Shown: positions 22,094 through 33,317, numbered from the stretch's first letter. The stretch: DNA of 64,000 bases from Pegoplata infirma (GCA_963921195.1 OY992537.1:20792642-20856641), one strand, 5' to 3'. Program-made: numbers and translations. Notes: generated from the sequence alone by a model not told the origin.

Positions 22094-24003
22094 GGAGCAT
22101 TTCATGTCAAATCGGAGACTTTGATTTTTTTTTTTTAATTTTACAGTTTTTAGTACCCTTCTAATATTCCTTCGTTGTAAAATTTTAAAATTTTTTTGAT
22201 GACCCGTTTAAAAGATATCAAGTTAGAAAGTTTATTCCTTTACTTAAACTTCTTTTACTCATAACTTCTTCAAAAATGGTCCAATTTACAATTTTTTCTA
22301 ATTAATATTTTTGTTTTTTTACGTTCTTCAAAAAAAAAAAATCAAAAATAATTCTTTAAAATGTTCTGGCATGCGATTTTTAAGTTTTAAAATTTAAATC
22401 TAATTTTTGAAAGTGTGTGTACTCTTTGATTTTGAAATTTTTTTTGTGAAAAACTTCTATCGATTCTACAAATTTTTTGCCCAGGAGGATCGTGGGATAA
22501 CGATTATTACCATTTTTTTTAATTTTTTGAAAAAAATTTATTGTAATTTTCCAATCTAAAATCATTTTTACTGCTCCAATGGTGCGTCTTAGAGGGGTCC
22601 TTTATAAGACCGACCCCCATTAATTTTTACGTCTTAGCATTTCTTTGGAACAAACTAATACCCTATCTCCAATTTCTAAGGGGGCTCACACACAAAACGA
22701 CATTTTTTAAAATTTGCTCCAACCGCTCTAACTGCCCTAATAGTGCCCTTAGAGCAACAAAATGTATGACCAACCCATAATATTTTTTTAGTCCAAACAT
22801 TTTCTGTGAACAGACCTACCCTCTATCTTTAACTGTAAATGCGGTCCCCATACATTATTTTTTTTTTTTTGTAAATTTGTTTTATTTGATCAGCTTCTAC
22901 CGGTCCAATGGTGCGTCCGAGAGGGGTCATTAGTGGGACCGACCCCCATTTATTTTTACCCTACAATATTTTTTTAAAACATACCTACGCCCTATCTCCA
23001 CTCCCTAAGTAGGCTCCCATGCAAATAACAGCAGTAGCAAATTTTATAAAAATGTAATTTTGAATGGAAGCCTACGTAGGGAGTGGAGATAGGGCGTAGG
23101 TATGTTTTAAAAAAATGTTGTAGGGTAAAAATAAATGGGGGTCGGTCTGACTAATGACCCCTCTCAGACGCACCATTAGACCGGTAGAAGCTGATTAAAT
23201 AAAACAAATTTATAAAAGATAAAAAAAATTTAATGGGGATCGCCTTAACAGTAAAAGATAGAGGGTAGGTGTGTTCAGAGAAAATTTTTTGACTCAAAAA
23301 ATATTGTGGGTCGGTCATATATTTAGTTGCTCTAAGGGCACTATTAGGGCAGTTAGAGCGGTTGGAGCAAATTTTAAAATATGTCGTTTTGTGTGGGAGC
23401 CCCCTTAGAAATTGGAGATAGGGTATTAGTTTGTTCCAAAGAAATCTTTAGACGTAAAAATTAATGGGGGTCGGTTTTATAAATGACCCCTCTATGGGTC
23501 ACCATTGGAGCAGTAGAAATGATTTTAAGATTAGAAAATTACAATAAATTTATTTCAAAAAATTTTTAAAAATAGTAATAATCACGATCCTCCTGGGCAA
23601 AAAATTTGTAGAATCGATAGAAGTTTTACAGAAAAAAATTTCAAAAAAATCGAAGTGTACAAACAATCTCAAAAATGAGATTTAAATTTTAAAACTTAAA
23701 AATCGCATACTAGAGCGCTTTTAAGAATTTTTTGGGATTTTTTTTTTTTAAAGTACGTAAAACAACAAAAATTTTGAAAAAAAATTGAAATTTGGACCAT
23801 TATTGAAGAAGTTATGAGTAAAATGAGTTTGAGTAAAGGAACAAACTACCAATTTTTAAAAATTCGATATCTTTTGAACGGGTCATTAAAAAATTCTGAA
23901 AATTTGCCGAAGGAGTTTTCGAAGGGTACTAAAAACTGTAAATAAATTGGGAAAATGTAAAAAAAAAAATTTCCAAAGTATCCGATTTCACATGGAATGC
24001 CCC
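22094..24003. mobile_element. Foldback element FB-1, 1.9-kb near-complete palindrome
   Basis: Left end GGAGCATTTCATGTCAAATC; reversed right end GGGGCATTCCATGTGAAATC. The arms match in inverse order along their whole ~925 bp: ATTTTTACTGCTCCAATGGT/ACCATTGGAGCAGTAGAAAT, CGCTCTAACTGCCCTAATAG/CTATTAGGGCAGTTAGAGCG, CGCCCTATCTCCACTCCCTA/TAGGGAGTGGAGATAGGGCG. The loop is only ~41 bp (23021-23061). ATAT flanks both ends (22090-22093, 24004-24007), a probable 4-bp target duplication. No ORF and no transposase. It resembles Drosophila foldback elements in architecture only. Confidence 0.9.
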
Positions 24004-24094
24004 ATATACTTTATGGGGTCCTAGACCGATATTTGCGTTACACACGAAATGACAAAGTGAGTATACCCCCATACTGTGGTTGGAGGGTATAAAA
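24004..24094 (+). mobile_element. Orphan mini-me core at the right edge of FB-1
   Basis: ATATACTTTATGGGGTCCTA, GACCGATATTTGCGTTACAC and TGGTTGGAGGGTATAAAAA match the terminal core of subfamily B (compare 62750-62858). The other half of the element should lie left of FB-1 but is not recognisable there, implying deletion or rearrangement across the foldback. Confidence 0.75.
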
Positions 24095-24345
24095 ATTAAA
24101 AAAAAAAACGGTTTTGGTCCACAGATGCTGAGCGGCATCGCGATTTTTAACATTAAAACTTTTGTTTCATAATGTACAAAAGGCATCCAAATTTTGGGCC
24201 ATATTTTTTCAAAAAGTCAAACGAGAATTTTCAGAAAAAAATAGCATCAGTGAACCAAAATCATGGCTCTGGAATTTTGTTGGCGAATTTATGTTCAGCA
24301 TGCAAAATTTAGTATGAAAACATGTAATGACGAAATTATTCAAAA

Positions 24346-26363
24346 ACAAGTAGAAAAGTTAAATTCGACTTGCCGAATGTAGTGATACTTTTGAATTTTT
24401 TTGAAAAAAAAATTTTGGTAAAAAAAAAATTCGCGATTTTTTTTCTTTTTTTGTCAAAAAATATGTTCGTACTAGTTTAAATACCATTTGGTGTTCAATT
24501 ATGTTCACATATATCAACCAGAAGCCGAATTAAAGCATTTTGTATTTTTAGGTTAGGTTAAATGTGCTGAAATTTTTAAGGTGTGCTTACATTTTCGTTC
24601 ATAACTTTTGAACCGCTGAACCGATATCGCTCAAATGCAATACCAAACTTCTCGGGAGAACTTCCAATAAATATGTTAAGTTTCAGTAAATATTTTCTCT
24701 GTGCAATATTTTGTCCGTTACAGCATTTTCCACAGACAGACAGACAGACGGACATCGCTAGAATGTCTTAAAATCGATCGGGCATCATGAATATATATGG
24801 GGCATTCCATTCCAAATCACTCACTTTTAGGCCCGACCCCCTTCGATTAATTTTATTTTTGGATATGTTTTAGTACGTATTAAATATATTACAAGGAAAA
24901 ATATGATTTTTTTTCTGTTTTCGCAATTTCTTTGGTATTTTAAGTTAAGTTTTAATTCAAGTGATTACAGAATTATGATGCGGAGTAAAATGCCTTTCTA
25001 ATAAGGTACTAAAAACTAAAATCGGTTGAAAATCAGCCAAGTTATTACAACTTCCCCAGGCATCTAGCGTGTGCCATACAACTTGATTAAAAAATACGAG
25101 GCCCTTTTTTTAAATTTATTGAAATTTTCTACTGTAATAACATTTTTTCATTATTCATGTTTCAGTGTAATATTTTTTTGACTTTTCCAAATTTTAAAAC
25201 AAAAAAAATATTTTTTTTTTTTAAATAGAGATTTCAAAAGGGTGTGGAAAATGCAGGCATTTTTAGCACTAATTTAAAAAATGTTAGCAAAACACAATAT
25301 GAAAAATACTTGTCATCTAATAACATTTGAACTTGAAGAATAAAAAAATGTTATTACAGTAGAAAATTTCAATGAATTTCAAAAATCGGATTGTATTGAT
25401 TAATCAAGTTGTCTGCCACACTTTAGATGCCTGGGGAAGTTGTAATAACTTGGCTGATTTTAAACCGATTTCGGTTTTTATGACCTTAATAGAGAGACAT
25501 TTTACTCTACATTTCAATTCTGTAACCATTTGAATTCAAAATTAACTTAAAATACCAAAAAAATTAAGAAAACAGAAAAAAATTTATATTTTCCCTTGTA
25601 ATCCGATTTTCAAACTTCAAAGCCGATGCGGCACGCGTTACCCATGTCCGATCATCCTAAAATTTTCTGAAACGTATTTTTACACCCAAGTTAATATATC
25701 TAGGGGAAGTTACGGTCAATATTTACCAAATTATTTTTTTTGGAGCACCATATAAAATAAACCAGAGTCAAAAAAAAAAATGTGCAATTTTCAAAATTTG
25801 AAAAAAAATAGAACGAATTACGATCACATCTCGAATTATGACTTAAAAGTTGCGTAATTTAGAGTAGAATTTTTTGACATTTTTAAAAAAAAATCGAAGA
25901 TTTCGGACTTTTTCAAAAAGTCGATTTTAATTTTTATACGATAAAAAACAAGTGATAAGTAGTTACTTCGAATAATTTTTCATATTTTTTTTTCTAAAAC
26001 TACATTTAACTACCAACAAAATGTTGTCCATCTTTTTTTAATATATCTATATTTTTTACTGGTCAAAATTGATTGAAAATTTAAATTTTTTCATTTTTTG
26101 GAAAAAATCGCCATTTTGAAAAAATTGATTACTCAACACCACCTTGGTATAAAAGGCTGAAAATTTGGCTGGAAGTTGCATTTAATACGTGCTAAAACAT
26201 ATCCAAAAATAAAATTAATCGAAGGGGGTCGGGCCTAAAAGTGAGTGATTTGGCATGGAATGCCCCATATACTTTATCGGGTCCCAGATCGATATTTCGA
26301 TGAGTTACAAACGGAATGGCAAACTTATATATACCCTCTATCACTAAGTGGAGGGTATAAAAA
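24346..26363 (-). mobile_element. mini-me subfamily C, minus copy, split by FB-2
   Basis: Begins with the reversed tail ACAAGTAGAAAAGTTAAATT, then A-rich sequence, TTTAAATACCATTTGGTGTT, TAACTTTTGAACCGCTGAAC, TTCTCGGGAGAACTTCCAAT, the short ACAGACAGACAGACGGACAT tract at 24733-24756 and GCATCATGAATATATAT. FB-2 then interrupts the (TA)n. The core resumes at 26267 (ATATACTTTATCGGGTCCCA) and ends with ACCCTCTATCACTAAGTGGA. Only five to six GACA units are present. Confidence 0.88.
24799..26266. mobile_element. Foldback element FB-2, asymmetric arms
   Basis: Ends GGGGCATTCCATTCCAAATC and (reversed) GGGGCATTCCATGCCAAATC with ~85-bp outer inverted repeats including AGGCCCGACCCCCTTCGATT. Inner arms 24888-25090 and 25405-25605 are also inverted (ACTTCCCCAGGCATCTA/TAGATGCCTGGGGAAGT). 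In the right arm about 570 bp (25610-26180) separates inner and outer parts, absent from the left arm. Flanked by ATAT (24795-24798; 26267-26270) inside a mini-me (TA)n. No ORF. Confidence 0.88.
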
Positions 26364-26597
26364 TATTTATACATTAATTATCAGAAAAGATAGAGGGTTT
26401 TGCATTCAGAAAAAATAATTGTGTAAGAGATAGAGAAACCCAAATTGCAAATAAAATAGCAAAAAAAAAATATTTTTGTTCTGAATTTTAGAGCATAGAT
26501 GAGGGCCGTTTTACTGAATATTTTGCCATCAAAAAGTCATTTTCGTGAAAATGGAAGATAGAGGGTTTTGAATATAGACGCCCGGTATGGTCCTTTG
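26364..26597. repeat. Fragment sharing an end with the ATAT-flanked TIR element at 31.7 kb
   Basis: Its right part, TTTTGCCATCAAAAAGTCAT ... GGTTTTGAATATAGACGCCC, parallels TTTGCCATCGGAAACTCATT ... TTTTGAATATAGGTTCACG at 32537-32597. The left end is not equivalent, so it may be truncated. GATAGAGGGTTTTG occurs directly repeated at 26387 and 26561. Confidence 0.5.
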
Positions 26598-26830
26598 GGT
26601 AAATTCCGATTCTGTACTAACAGAAATACCGACTAGAGCAAAAATAGGTGGAAACTTCAATTTAACAAATATTAACACTGAAAAATCGCTATTTTTACCC
26701 ATTTTTTTAACCACTAAATTCCCGACATGCCTGATAATCCGAGGCACCCCCAAACGTAAAATAGTCTCTTTTGTGTTTTTTTTTTTAAGTTTCTGGAAAA
26801 TCGGTGTCTAACGGTTGGATTACTTTCCTT

Positions 26831-27526
26831 CCCAGTTGGAAAATGTGTCACTGAGGAAATTTCCACAGTGATTCCTTGAGGAAATGTCTTCAGGTTCTGA
26901 CAAATCATAGGCAATCCTTGATGACATGTCCTAACATTGTCAGCATTGAATGTTTGCTTTAAGAGTGTGGACAATTCCTCTAAGACGTCTAAAAGGAAAT
27001 GTCTTCAGAATAGAAATTAGAATTTTAAATCTGGGCAACTCTTTAATTTCCAAGAAAAAGATGGCAATATTATCGACTTAATTAAAATAAAATCAAAATC
27101 TTACAAGTAGAATAAAAGTAATAAATAGACAAACAATTTTAAAAATAAAGTTTGGATCAAGTGGTTAGGTGTGGGACTAATAAACTGTAGGTTCCAGGTT
27201 CAAATCCAGTTGGGACTAAAAAATGCGAAAAGTTTTTTCTAAATATGAGAAAGATAATTTATAAAGGAAAATGGATAAAAGTAAAAACTAAAGGAAACAC
27301 AAATTTTTTTTGTATTTTCGCATGACCTATGTCAGACATTTCCCCAAAGAAGTCTTAGGTGACATGTCCCCAGAAGGTCTGCCCTGACCACTGCTGACTT
27401 TGAGTGAGGACATTTTGAAAATTTGTATGAAACCCAGTACATAGAGATGTCTTGTGGATGTCAGGTGTGACTCTGACATGTCATCGCTCCGTCACTGTGG
27501 ATGGCTCGAGGACGTTGCCAACTGGG
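26831..27526 (+). mobile_element. CCCAGTTGG-ended element, copy 1 (696 bp), with an internal tRNA-like segment
   Basis: Ends CCCAGTTGG and CCAACTGGG form a 9-bp perfect inverted repeat, with TT outside on both sides. Copy 2 is at 44755-45469 and a minus-strand partial at 33318-33470. Subterminal phrases such as GAGGAAATTTCC, GAGGAAATGTCTTCAG and AGTGTGGACAATTCCTC, and GACATGTCCCCAGAAGGTC on the right side, are conserved between copies. No ORF; it is non-autonomous. The superfamily is not determined. Confidence 0.88.
27149..27216 (+). repeat. tRNA-like segment inside the CCCAGTTGG element
   Basis: TTTGGATCAAGTGGTTAGGT looks like the D-arm/A-box region of a leucine/serine-type tRNA. After an anticodon-like stretch, GGTTCCAGGTTCAAATCCAG contains a B box fitting GWTCRANNC. 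The T stem has two mismatches, so a working tRNA is unlikely. The copy at 45082-45150 has lost the B-box consensus (TTCAAATAC). Confidence 0.55.
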
Positions 27527-28804
27527 TTGTAAGAGCAGGTTTTCTTTCTACTTTTTGTTTTGTTTCTTTAAGCTATTGTTTAAGTTGCTTATTAGCTCTC
27601 ACTCGGGTGTCATTTGAAACATAACGGCATTATCTAGCCAATGTTATTGCCAATGGGTTATAGATGTTTTGTGCACGAACAACCCTCACAATTTGATGCT
27701 GCAACAGTTGTAGACAAACGAAATAAAAAAAACTAACAACAATTTTATGTTACATTTGGTAACATTTGGTTTTTTTTTTGTTGTTAACTTGATGTTGTTA
27801 TCCCTTAACAAATTTTTGTTCGTTATTTTTGTTATTGTTGTCTATTTTATGACCTTTGAGTCCTTATGGAAATCATTTTGCAAAATTGAACGTTACAACA
27901 GCTGATGATGTGTTAGAGGATACTAATTTAAGCAAGTTTTTTTTATATTTTTATATACTTTTATCCCTACAATTTAACAATGAGTTGTGGTCATAAAATC
28001 TAATTTGCAACAAAATTACATTTAGAAAAAAAAAAAAAACCTCGCAAAAAATATCCCCTAAAAGCAACTGCTGCTGTTGAAAATATCCTTAACGGGGGAA
28101 AAAAATAAAACCGAAATATATAAACTAATACATTTATAAAAATGTCTGTGTTTGTATTTATATGTTTAAAAGCATAAGTGTTGGTAAGGGTATTTATGTG
28201 AATGTGTGTGTATGTATTGGTGAATGTTTTTGCCTCAAGCTAAAATAAAGAAATATTTATTTTCTTAATATGGCTGTGTTGAATGTTTATGATTGCCACA
28301 CATGTGTGTTAAATGACATTTTTACTGTAATTTTATGAAGTCACCACAAGTTAAAAGAACAAAAACTAAAATCATAATAAAATCTTAAGAAGTTTCATAA
28401 AAAAAAAAATTCTTACTACTTATATTTTTTACAGTCATCTGCACTTCAGCTTTATTGTTAGATGATAAATGTTTAAGTTTTAGTTTTTTTCTAGTTTTTG
28501 TTCTAAATAACACTAAGCATAAATTTGTAATAAATTGTCAACAGTTTCTTAAATCGTTTGTTTTAAAATTTAAGATTATAAAAACTTTATTGAAGTGTTT
28601 ATGATGTAAAAAAAAAAAATTTTAAGGAACAATTTTTTATGAATTTTTTAAAACGCCAACTGGAATTCTAAAAAGTGATTTAACACAGTGATACAAAATT
28701 TAAATTTCCGAATCTGAAAGGGATGAAACAAAAATCAAATGAAAATTGGCAAACTTAAGCTCGAAATCGGTCCTGAACTTCCTGAATTGCCGAATTTTCA
28801 AAAA
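27527..28804. other. Apparently unique non-coding DNA
   Basis: Complex, non-repetitive sequence with TTGTTGTT and TTGTTATTGTTG runs (27780-27850) and TG/TA-rich tracts (28140-28240), as is common in fly introns and intergenic DNA. No plausible ORF. If any native single-copy sequence survives in this window, this and 37.8-39.2 kb and 46.1-46.9 kb are the candidates. Confidence 0.5.
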
Positions 28805-28880
28805 TCAAACTACTGGGCTACGTTGCGTATGATTGTTTCTTGAAGGCAAATATAAAATTAAGTATACGACCCTTATAAGA
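28805..28880 (+). repeat. Dispersed repeat G, fragment 1
   Basis: Shares CTACGTTGCGTATGATTG, an AAGGCAA-like phrase and AAAATTAAGTATACGACCC with 43105-43215 and, inverted, 63205-63310. Confidence 0.55.
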
Positions 28881-29103
28881 AGAATCGAATTCATAAATTT
28901 TAATACTGCTTCTAAATAACAATCTACAAAATACCTAATTTCCTTTAAAGTACAAATGTGCCTTAAGTAAATATTTGTTAGCAGCATATTGTTAATATGA
29001 ATTTGCTAAAAATCCGTTTAATATTCATCATCATTCCCAGACTTTTGTGTTGAATTAAACAATTTGTTTACGATGTGTTTTCTTTATTTTATTCCATGTT
29101 ATT

Positions 29104-30176
29104 TTTTTTATACCCTCCACTCTAGTGATAGAGGGTATATATAAGTTTGTCATTCCGTTTGTAACACATCGAAATATTGGTCTAGGACCCCATAAAGTAT
29201 ATATATTCATGATCCTTGATCGATTTTAAGTCGATCTAGCGATGTCCGTCCGTCCGTCCGTCCGTCTGTCTGTCTGTCTGTCCGTTGAAAACACGCTAAC
29301 TTTTGACATATATATTCTCCATTTACCGGGTCAGGTTGGTATTGCAATCCAGCGAAATCGGTCAAGTGGTTCAAAAGTTATGAGCAAAAGAGTATATTTC
29401 GGCAAGGTTATTTTTCGAATTTACAAGATTAAAACCACTATAACTTTCGAAAGACAATTCTGAGGGGGCTGAAGCTTAGCTTATATATTTATCGTTCCCC
29501 AAGGCTATTTGGTTTTGAATTTCAGCAAAATCGGTTCAGTGGTTCAAAAGTTATAAGCAAAGCACTAAATTTCAGATTTGTTTCACCTTAAACTGTTGAA
29601 AACTCGTTAAACAAGTTTTAAAAGCATGGTGAAATACCAATTTCTTAAAACTTGTTGTTGTTTGTTTTCTTGTCGTGGGGTGCAGTTTAGTTGTTAGACA
29701 AGTAAATATTTGTTATTGTTTTGTTATTGTAACTGTGTGTAACGGTGTATAGTAAGAATTTTTGGAAAAAAAAATCAAATGAAGTAAAATAAAAAGTGGG
29801 AAATATGTGAAATATTTTTTTTGTATTGCATATAGGTACAAAACAACAAAAATATTTTACAAAGTAATTTTGTTACTCAAAGAAATTGTACACTAAAAAA
29901 ATATTTACACTGAAAAAAATGTACACCCAAAAAAAATTTATACATAATTTTTTTAATGAAATGTCACACTCAAAAAAATGCTGACAGTCAAAAAAATTTT
30001 ACACTCAAAAAAATTTGATTGATTAAAAAAAAGTTTTACTCAATATAATATATGTATTTCTAATAAAAAATTTGTGATGCAATTTTTTGAAATTTTTTTA
30101 GAAAATTACTATCAGATGACATTGTGGAGGGTATTCATAGATTCGACCAAGTCGAACTTAATTTTTCTACTTGTTT
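29104..30176 (+). mobile_element. mini-me subfamily A copy
   Basis: Full-length: CCCTCCACTCTAGTGATAGA core, GACCCCATAAAGTATATATA, GTCCGTCCGTCCGTCCGTCT tract at 29245-29284, two CAAAATCGGTTCAGTGGTTC-type blocks, CACTCAAAAAA repeats and the tail TCGACCAAGTCGAACTTAAT ending CTACTTGT. An extra ~150 bp (about 29640-29830, GTTGTTGTTTGTTTTCTTGT and following) is inserted between the last block and the A-rich repeats. Confidence 0.9.
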
Positions 30177-30430
30177 TATTTTGCTAAGGAAAGACATGGA
30201 AATTTGTTAAACATCAAAAGTACAAAATGATTATTAAGAAAAGGCAAATATTTTTCTATTTGTTGTTGTTGCTAATGTTGTTATTGTGAGAGTATGTGAC
30301 TATCACCCAGATGCCACATCAAAGTGTAATCGTATAAACTAAACACAAATACAAGAATATACTTGGGAGAAACTTATATTTAGGGAGTTGTAAACGTATA
30401 TTAAAATAGACTCCTTACCCAGGGGTTATA
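30177..30430. other. Spacer, nothing recognised
   Basis: TTGTTGTTGCTAATGTTGTT lies near 30263; otherwise unremarkable. Confidence 0.45.
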
Positions 30431-30766
30431 TTACACTGTACGACAAAATTCAATTTTTGGTTGCACCCATGATCGGGACCAAAAAATTCTGAAAATAGAG
30501 GTAAAAAAAAGATACCCGTGTCTCCCAGTTTTTCTAGATCAATTCGTTTTCGCGTTTTATTGACAAATCAATATTTTGTACATATTAGAGTTTCAATCAC
30601 TTGGGGAAGTGAGGATTACACCCGCAACAGTTAATCGTGATAGCTTAAATTTGGCTGAAATACGTGCAAATAGTGTCATATAAAATGTGCAAAACATGAG
30701 GAAGATCGGTGAACAGGTTTAAAAGTAATGAAGAAATATCTCAATTTTGGATGTTTTTGTACATGT

Positions 30767-31262
30767 TTTTATACCTATTTAGTGATATAGGGTTCAAAAT
30801 GCTCTAACTTTTAAAAGACAATTTGGATGCTCCTTAAGTTTGGCATATATATTTCTTATTTACCTGACCTGGTTGGTATTGCATTTCGAGGAAATCGATC
30901 TAGTGTTTCAGAAGTTATGATCAAAACCGTGGTTTCATCTTAAATTTCCTCGTTCAAAAAAACCCTAAATGCTCTTTTAAAATACTGGTATGCCACAAAT
31001 ATATTTTACAAAGTAATTTTATCGCTAAAAAAAAATTTTTAGAATCTAAAAAAAATTTACACTTAAAAAAATTTTACACTCAAAAAAAAAATTTACACTC
31101 AAAAAAAAATATGTTATTCTCAAATTTTTTTTTTACAAAAATAATAAAAAAGAGTTTTTTAATCCAAATAATTTTGTTTTCACGTTAGAAAAATTACTAT
31201 AACTTAAAATGGAGGGTATGCATGGATTCGGCCAAGTCGTTTTTAACTATTCTGGTTGTTTG
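30767..31262 (+). mobile_element. mini-me subfamily A, GTCY-less copy in the left arm of FB-3
   Basis: The 5' dyad remnant ACCTATTTAGTGATATAGGG runs directly into AAAATGCTCTAACTTTTAAA, so the conserved core and GTCY tract are deleted. The body and tail GATTCGGCCAAGTCG are present. Confidence 0.8.
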
Positions 31263-31377
31263 TTAGTGGCAATTCTAAAGAAAATTGTGGCAACTCTGGG
31301 AAAGTTTTAAACATCTTTTTGCAATGCACACATCTTATTTTTGTTGCCATCATAGACAATTTGGATGGCCAAGAATG

Positions 31378-32660
31378 TTTGAGTGTAAATTTTTTTTGAG
31401 TGTACTTTCTTTTGCGTGTAAAATTTTTTTGAGTGTATTTTTTTTTTTTTCGAAAGAGGGAATTTACAGGCCTATTCTCAGTTATGACTGGTTATGACTA
31501 ATTTTATTATTTTCAAACTTCATATTCCCTGTGTTTGTTGTAAACAAAATCATAAAAAGTCTCAAAATTTAAAATTATTTAATATGATTTCTATTCGAAA
31601 TTCACGGTTTTGATCATAACTTCTGAAACACTGGATCGATTTTCTCGAAATTCAATACCAACCTGACCAGGGAAATAACAAATATATATCGTCGAACTAT
31701 ATTCAATAAATGCCAACTCGAAAAAGCTTACTGTTCAGGAGAGCTAAAAAACTAGTTATTTCGCGTATTATTGCAAAAATAAACAATGTACCTTCCACAA
31801 GATGGTTTAAATATTCTAAACATTTTTTACCTATGCAAAAATTTTCATATTTTGCACTTGTTTGCACATTTTTCAGAGATGGCATTTATTACTATATCAA
31901 AAAACAAATATTTTTTTAGAGTTGGCATATTTTGTCGGAAAATAAAAATATTTTTTTTTTTTTTTTTTGGTTTTTGTTATCCTTAGCACGGTAATTGCAA
32001 AAACTGAACAAAAAATTTAAAATCTTTGCATATTTTTAAAAGTTACTAGCTCCGAAAGCCTTTTAATCTCAGGGTGGTCATCTTTGGCACTCTGTTACTC
32101 ACGCTGTATTGCAATAGGGTCACTCCAAACCAGCTATTTTGAAAGCTTATATCATTGACTTTATTTGCCCCATTCATAATGTTTCAATCTGATAAATAGT
32201 TTGAAAGTTACATAAATATAAGCAATTTTTTTTTTTGCAAACACTATTTACCGATATTTTTAAAATGGCAATATCTCGAGAACCAGTCATTAGATATCAA
32301 AATCTTTACAAGATTCGTGTTTAGCATGGCAAATGCAATAAGATATGTGGTCTAATTTTTTTTTAGAAATTTTTTGAAAAATTTTTGGAAATTTACAATG
32401 GGAGTTGGCATTTATTTCCACCAAAAAAATATGTACTTTGAGTTAGCAGAAGAACAAAAATGGATGTAAAACGACAACAAATTATTTTTTTGCTCTGAAA
32501 TTTTTATGGCAGATAGGTATTACATAGGGGAGCTATTTGCCATCGGAAACTCATTTCCGTCAAATTTGAGTTGGCATATTTTGAATATAGGTTCACGATA
32601 TGCCAAACTGGAGGCGCATCCAAACTGTCTTTCAAAAGTTACCGTATTTTTAACCCTCTA
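31378..32660 (-). mobile_element. mini-me copy in the right arm of FB-3, interrupted
   Basis: 31378-31689 holds the reversed T-rich repeats and TTCACGGTTTTGATCATAAC ... AATACCAACCTGACCAGGGA. After a 908-bp insertion, 32598-32660 resumes with ATATGCCAAACTGGAGGCGC. It is the inverted partner of 30767-31262. Confidence 0.75.
31690..32597. mobile_element. 908-bp TIR element flanked by ATAT
   Basis: Ends CGTCGAACTATATTCAATAA and (reversed) CGTGAACCTATATTCAAAAT, both followed by ATGCCAACTC. ATAT lies at 31686-31689 and 32598-32601; the joined host reads as an intact mini-me (CATATATATGCCAAACT). The interior has A+T-rich DNA and no ORF. A related end occurs near 26597. Confidence 0.8.
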
Positions 32661-33007
32661 TCATTTAAAATAAGGTAAAAAACATGTGAAAAATCGTCCA
32701 AATTTAAGAAATTTCTTCATAACTTTTTAACCCATAAACCGATTTTCCTCATTTTTCGCACATTTTATCTGATACTATTTACAAGTATTTCAGTTTAATT
32801 TGAGTCATCACGATTAATTGTTGCGCGCGTAATTCTCACTTCCCCAAGTGATTAAAACTCGAATATATACAAAATATTGATTTGCTAATAAAACGCGAAA
32901 ACGAATTGATCTAGAAAAACTGGGAGACACGGGTATCTTTTTTTTACCTCTGTTTTCAGAATTTTTTGGTCCTGATCATGGGTGCAAAATCGTGTCGTAC
33001 AGTGTTA

Positions 33008-33317
33008 TAGATCGCAATAAACAAAAACACTTGATCACCGCTACTAATTTCCAAAAATACAATTGTGTATGAACTCTTTTAAAAGAAAAACTAAATTTAA
33101 ATTTTTTTCTGGAGGTTTTTAAGCAAAAGTGCCCATTTATGTTCTAAATTTAAAAAAAAAAAAAACTTAAATTGCTATTACTTTATAGCAAAAAGCGTTA
33201 GAATTACTCATGCGAAAATAACATTTTTTGGTGAACGCCACTACAAATTTCCAAAAACAGATTTAAAACTTTAATTAAATATACTGCTTTTGTAAAGGAA
33301 TTTCCATATTGATCAAA
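33008..33317. other. Spacer, nothing recognised
   Basis: A+T-rich, no repeats matched. Confidence 0.45.

Larger units (their letters stand above)
30434..33004. mobile_element. Foldback element FB-3 with inverted mini-me cargo
   Basis: Ends CACTGTACGACAAAATT and (reversed) CACTGTACGACACGATTTTG, with TTA outside both (30431-30433; 33005-33007), a likely 3-bp target duplication. Arms 30434-30766 and 32660-33004 are inverted copies (GATACCCGTGTCTCCCAGTT, AATTCGTTTTCGCGTTTTAT, CAATCACTTGGGGAAGTGAG). Inside them lie oppositely oriented mini-me copies (30767-31262 plus; 31378-32650 minus, itself interrupted). No ORF. CACTG ends with a 3-bp duplication are compatible with CACTA-like or PIF-like elements, but I cannot decide. 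Confidence 0.85.
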
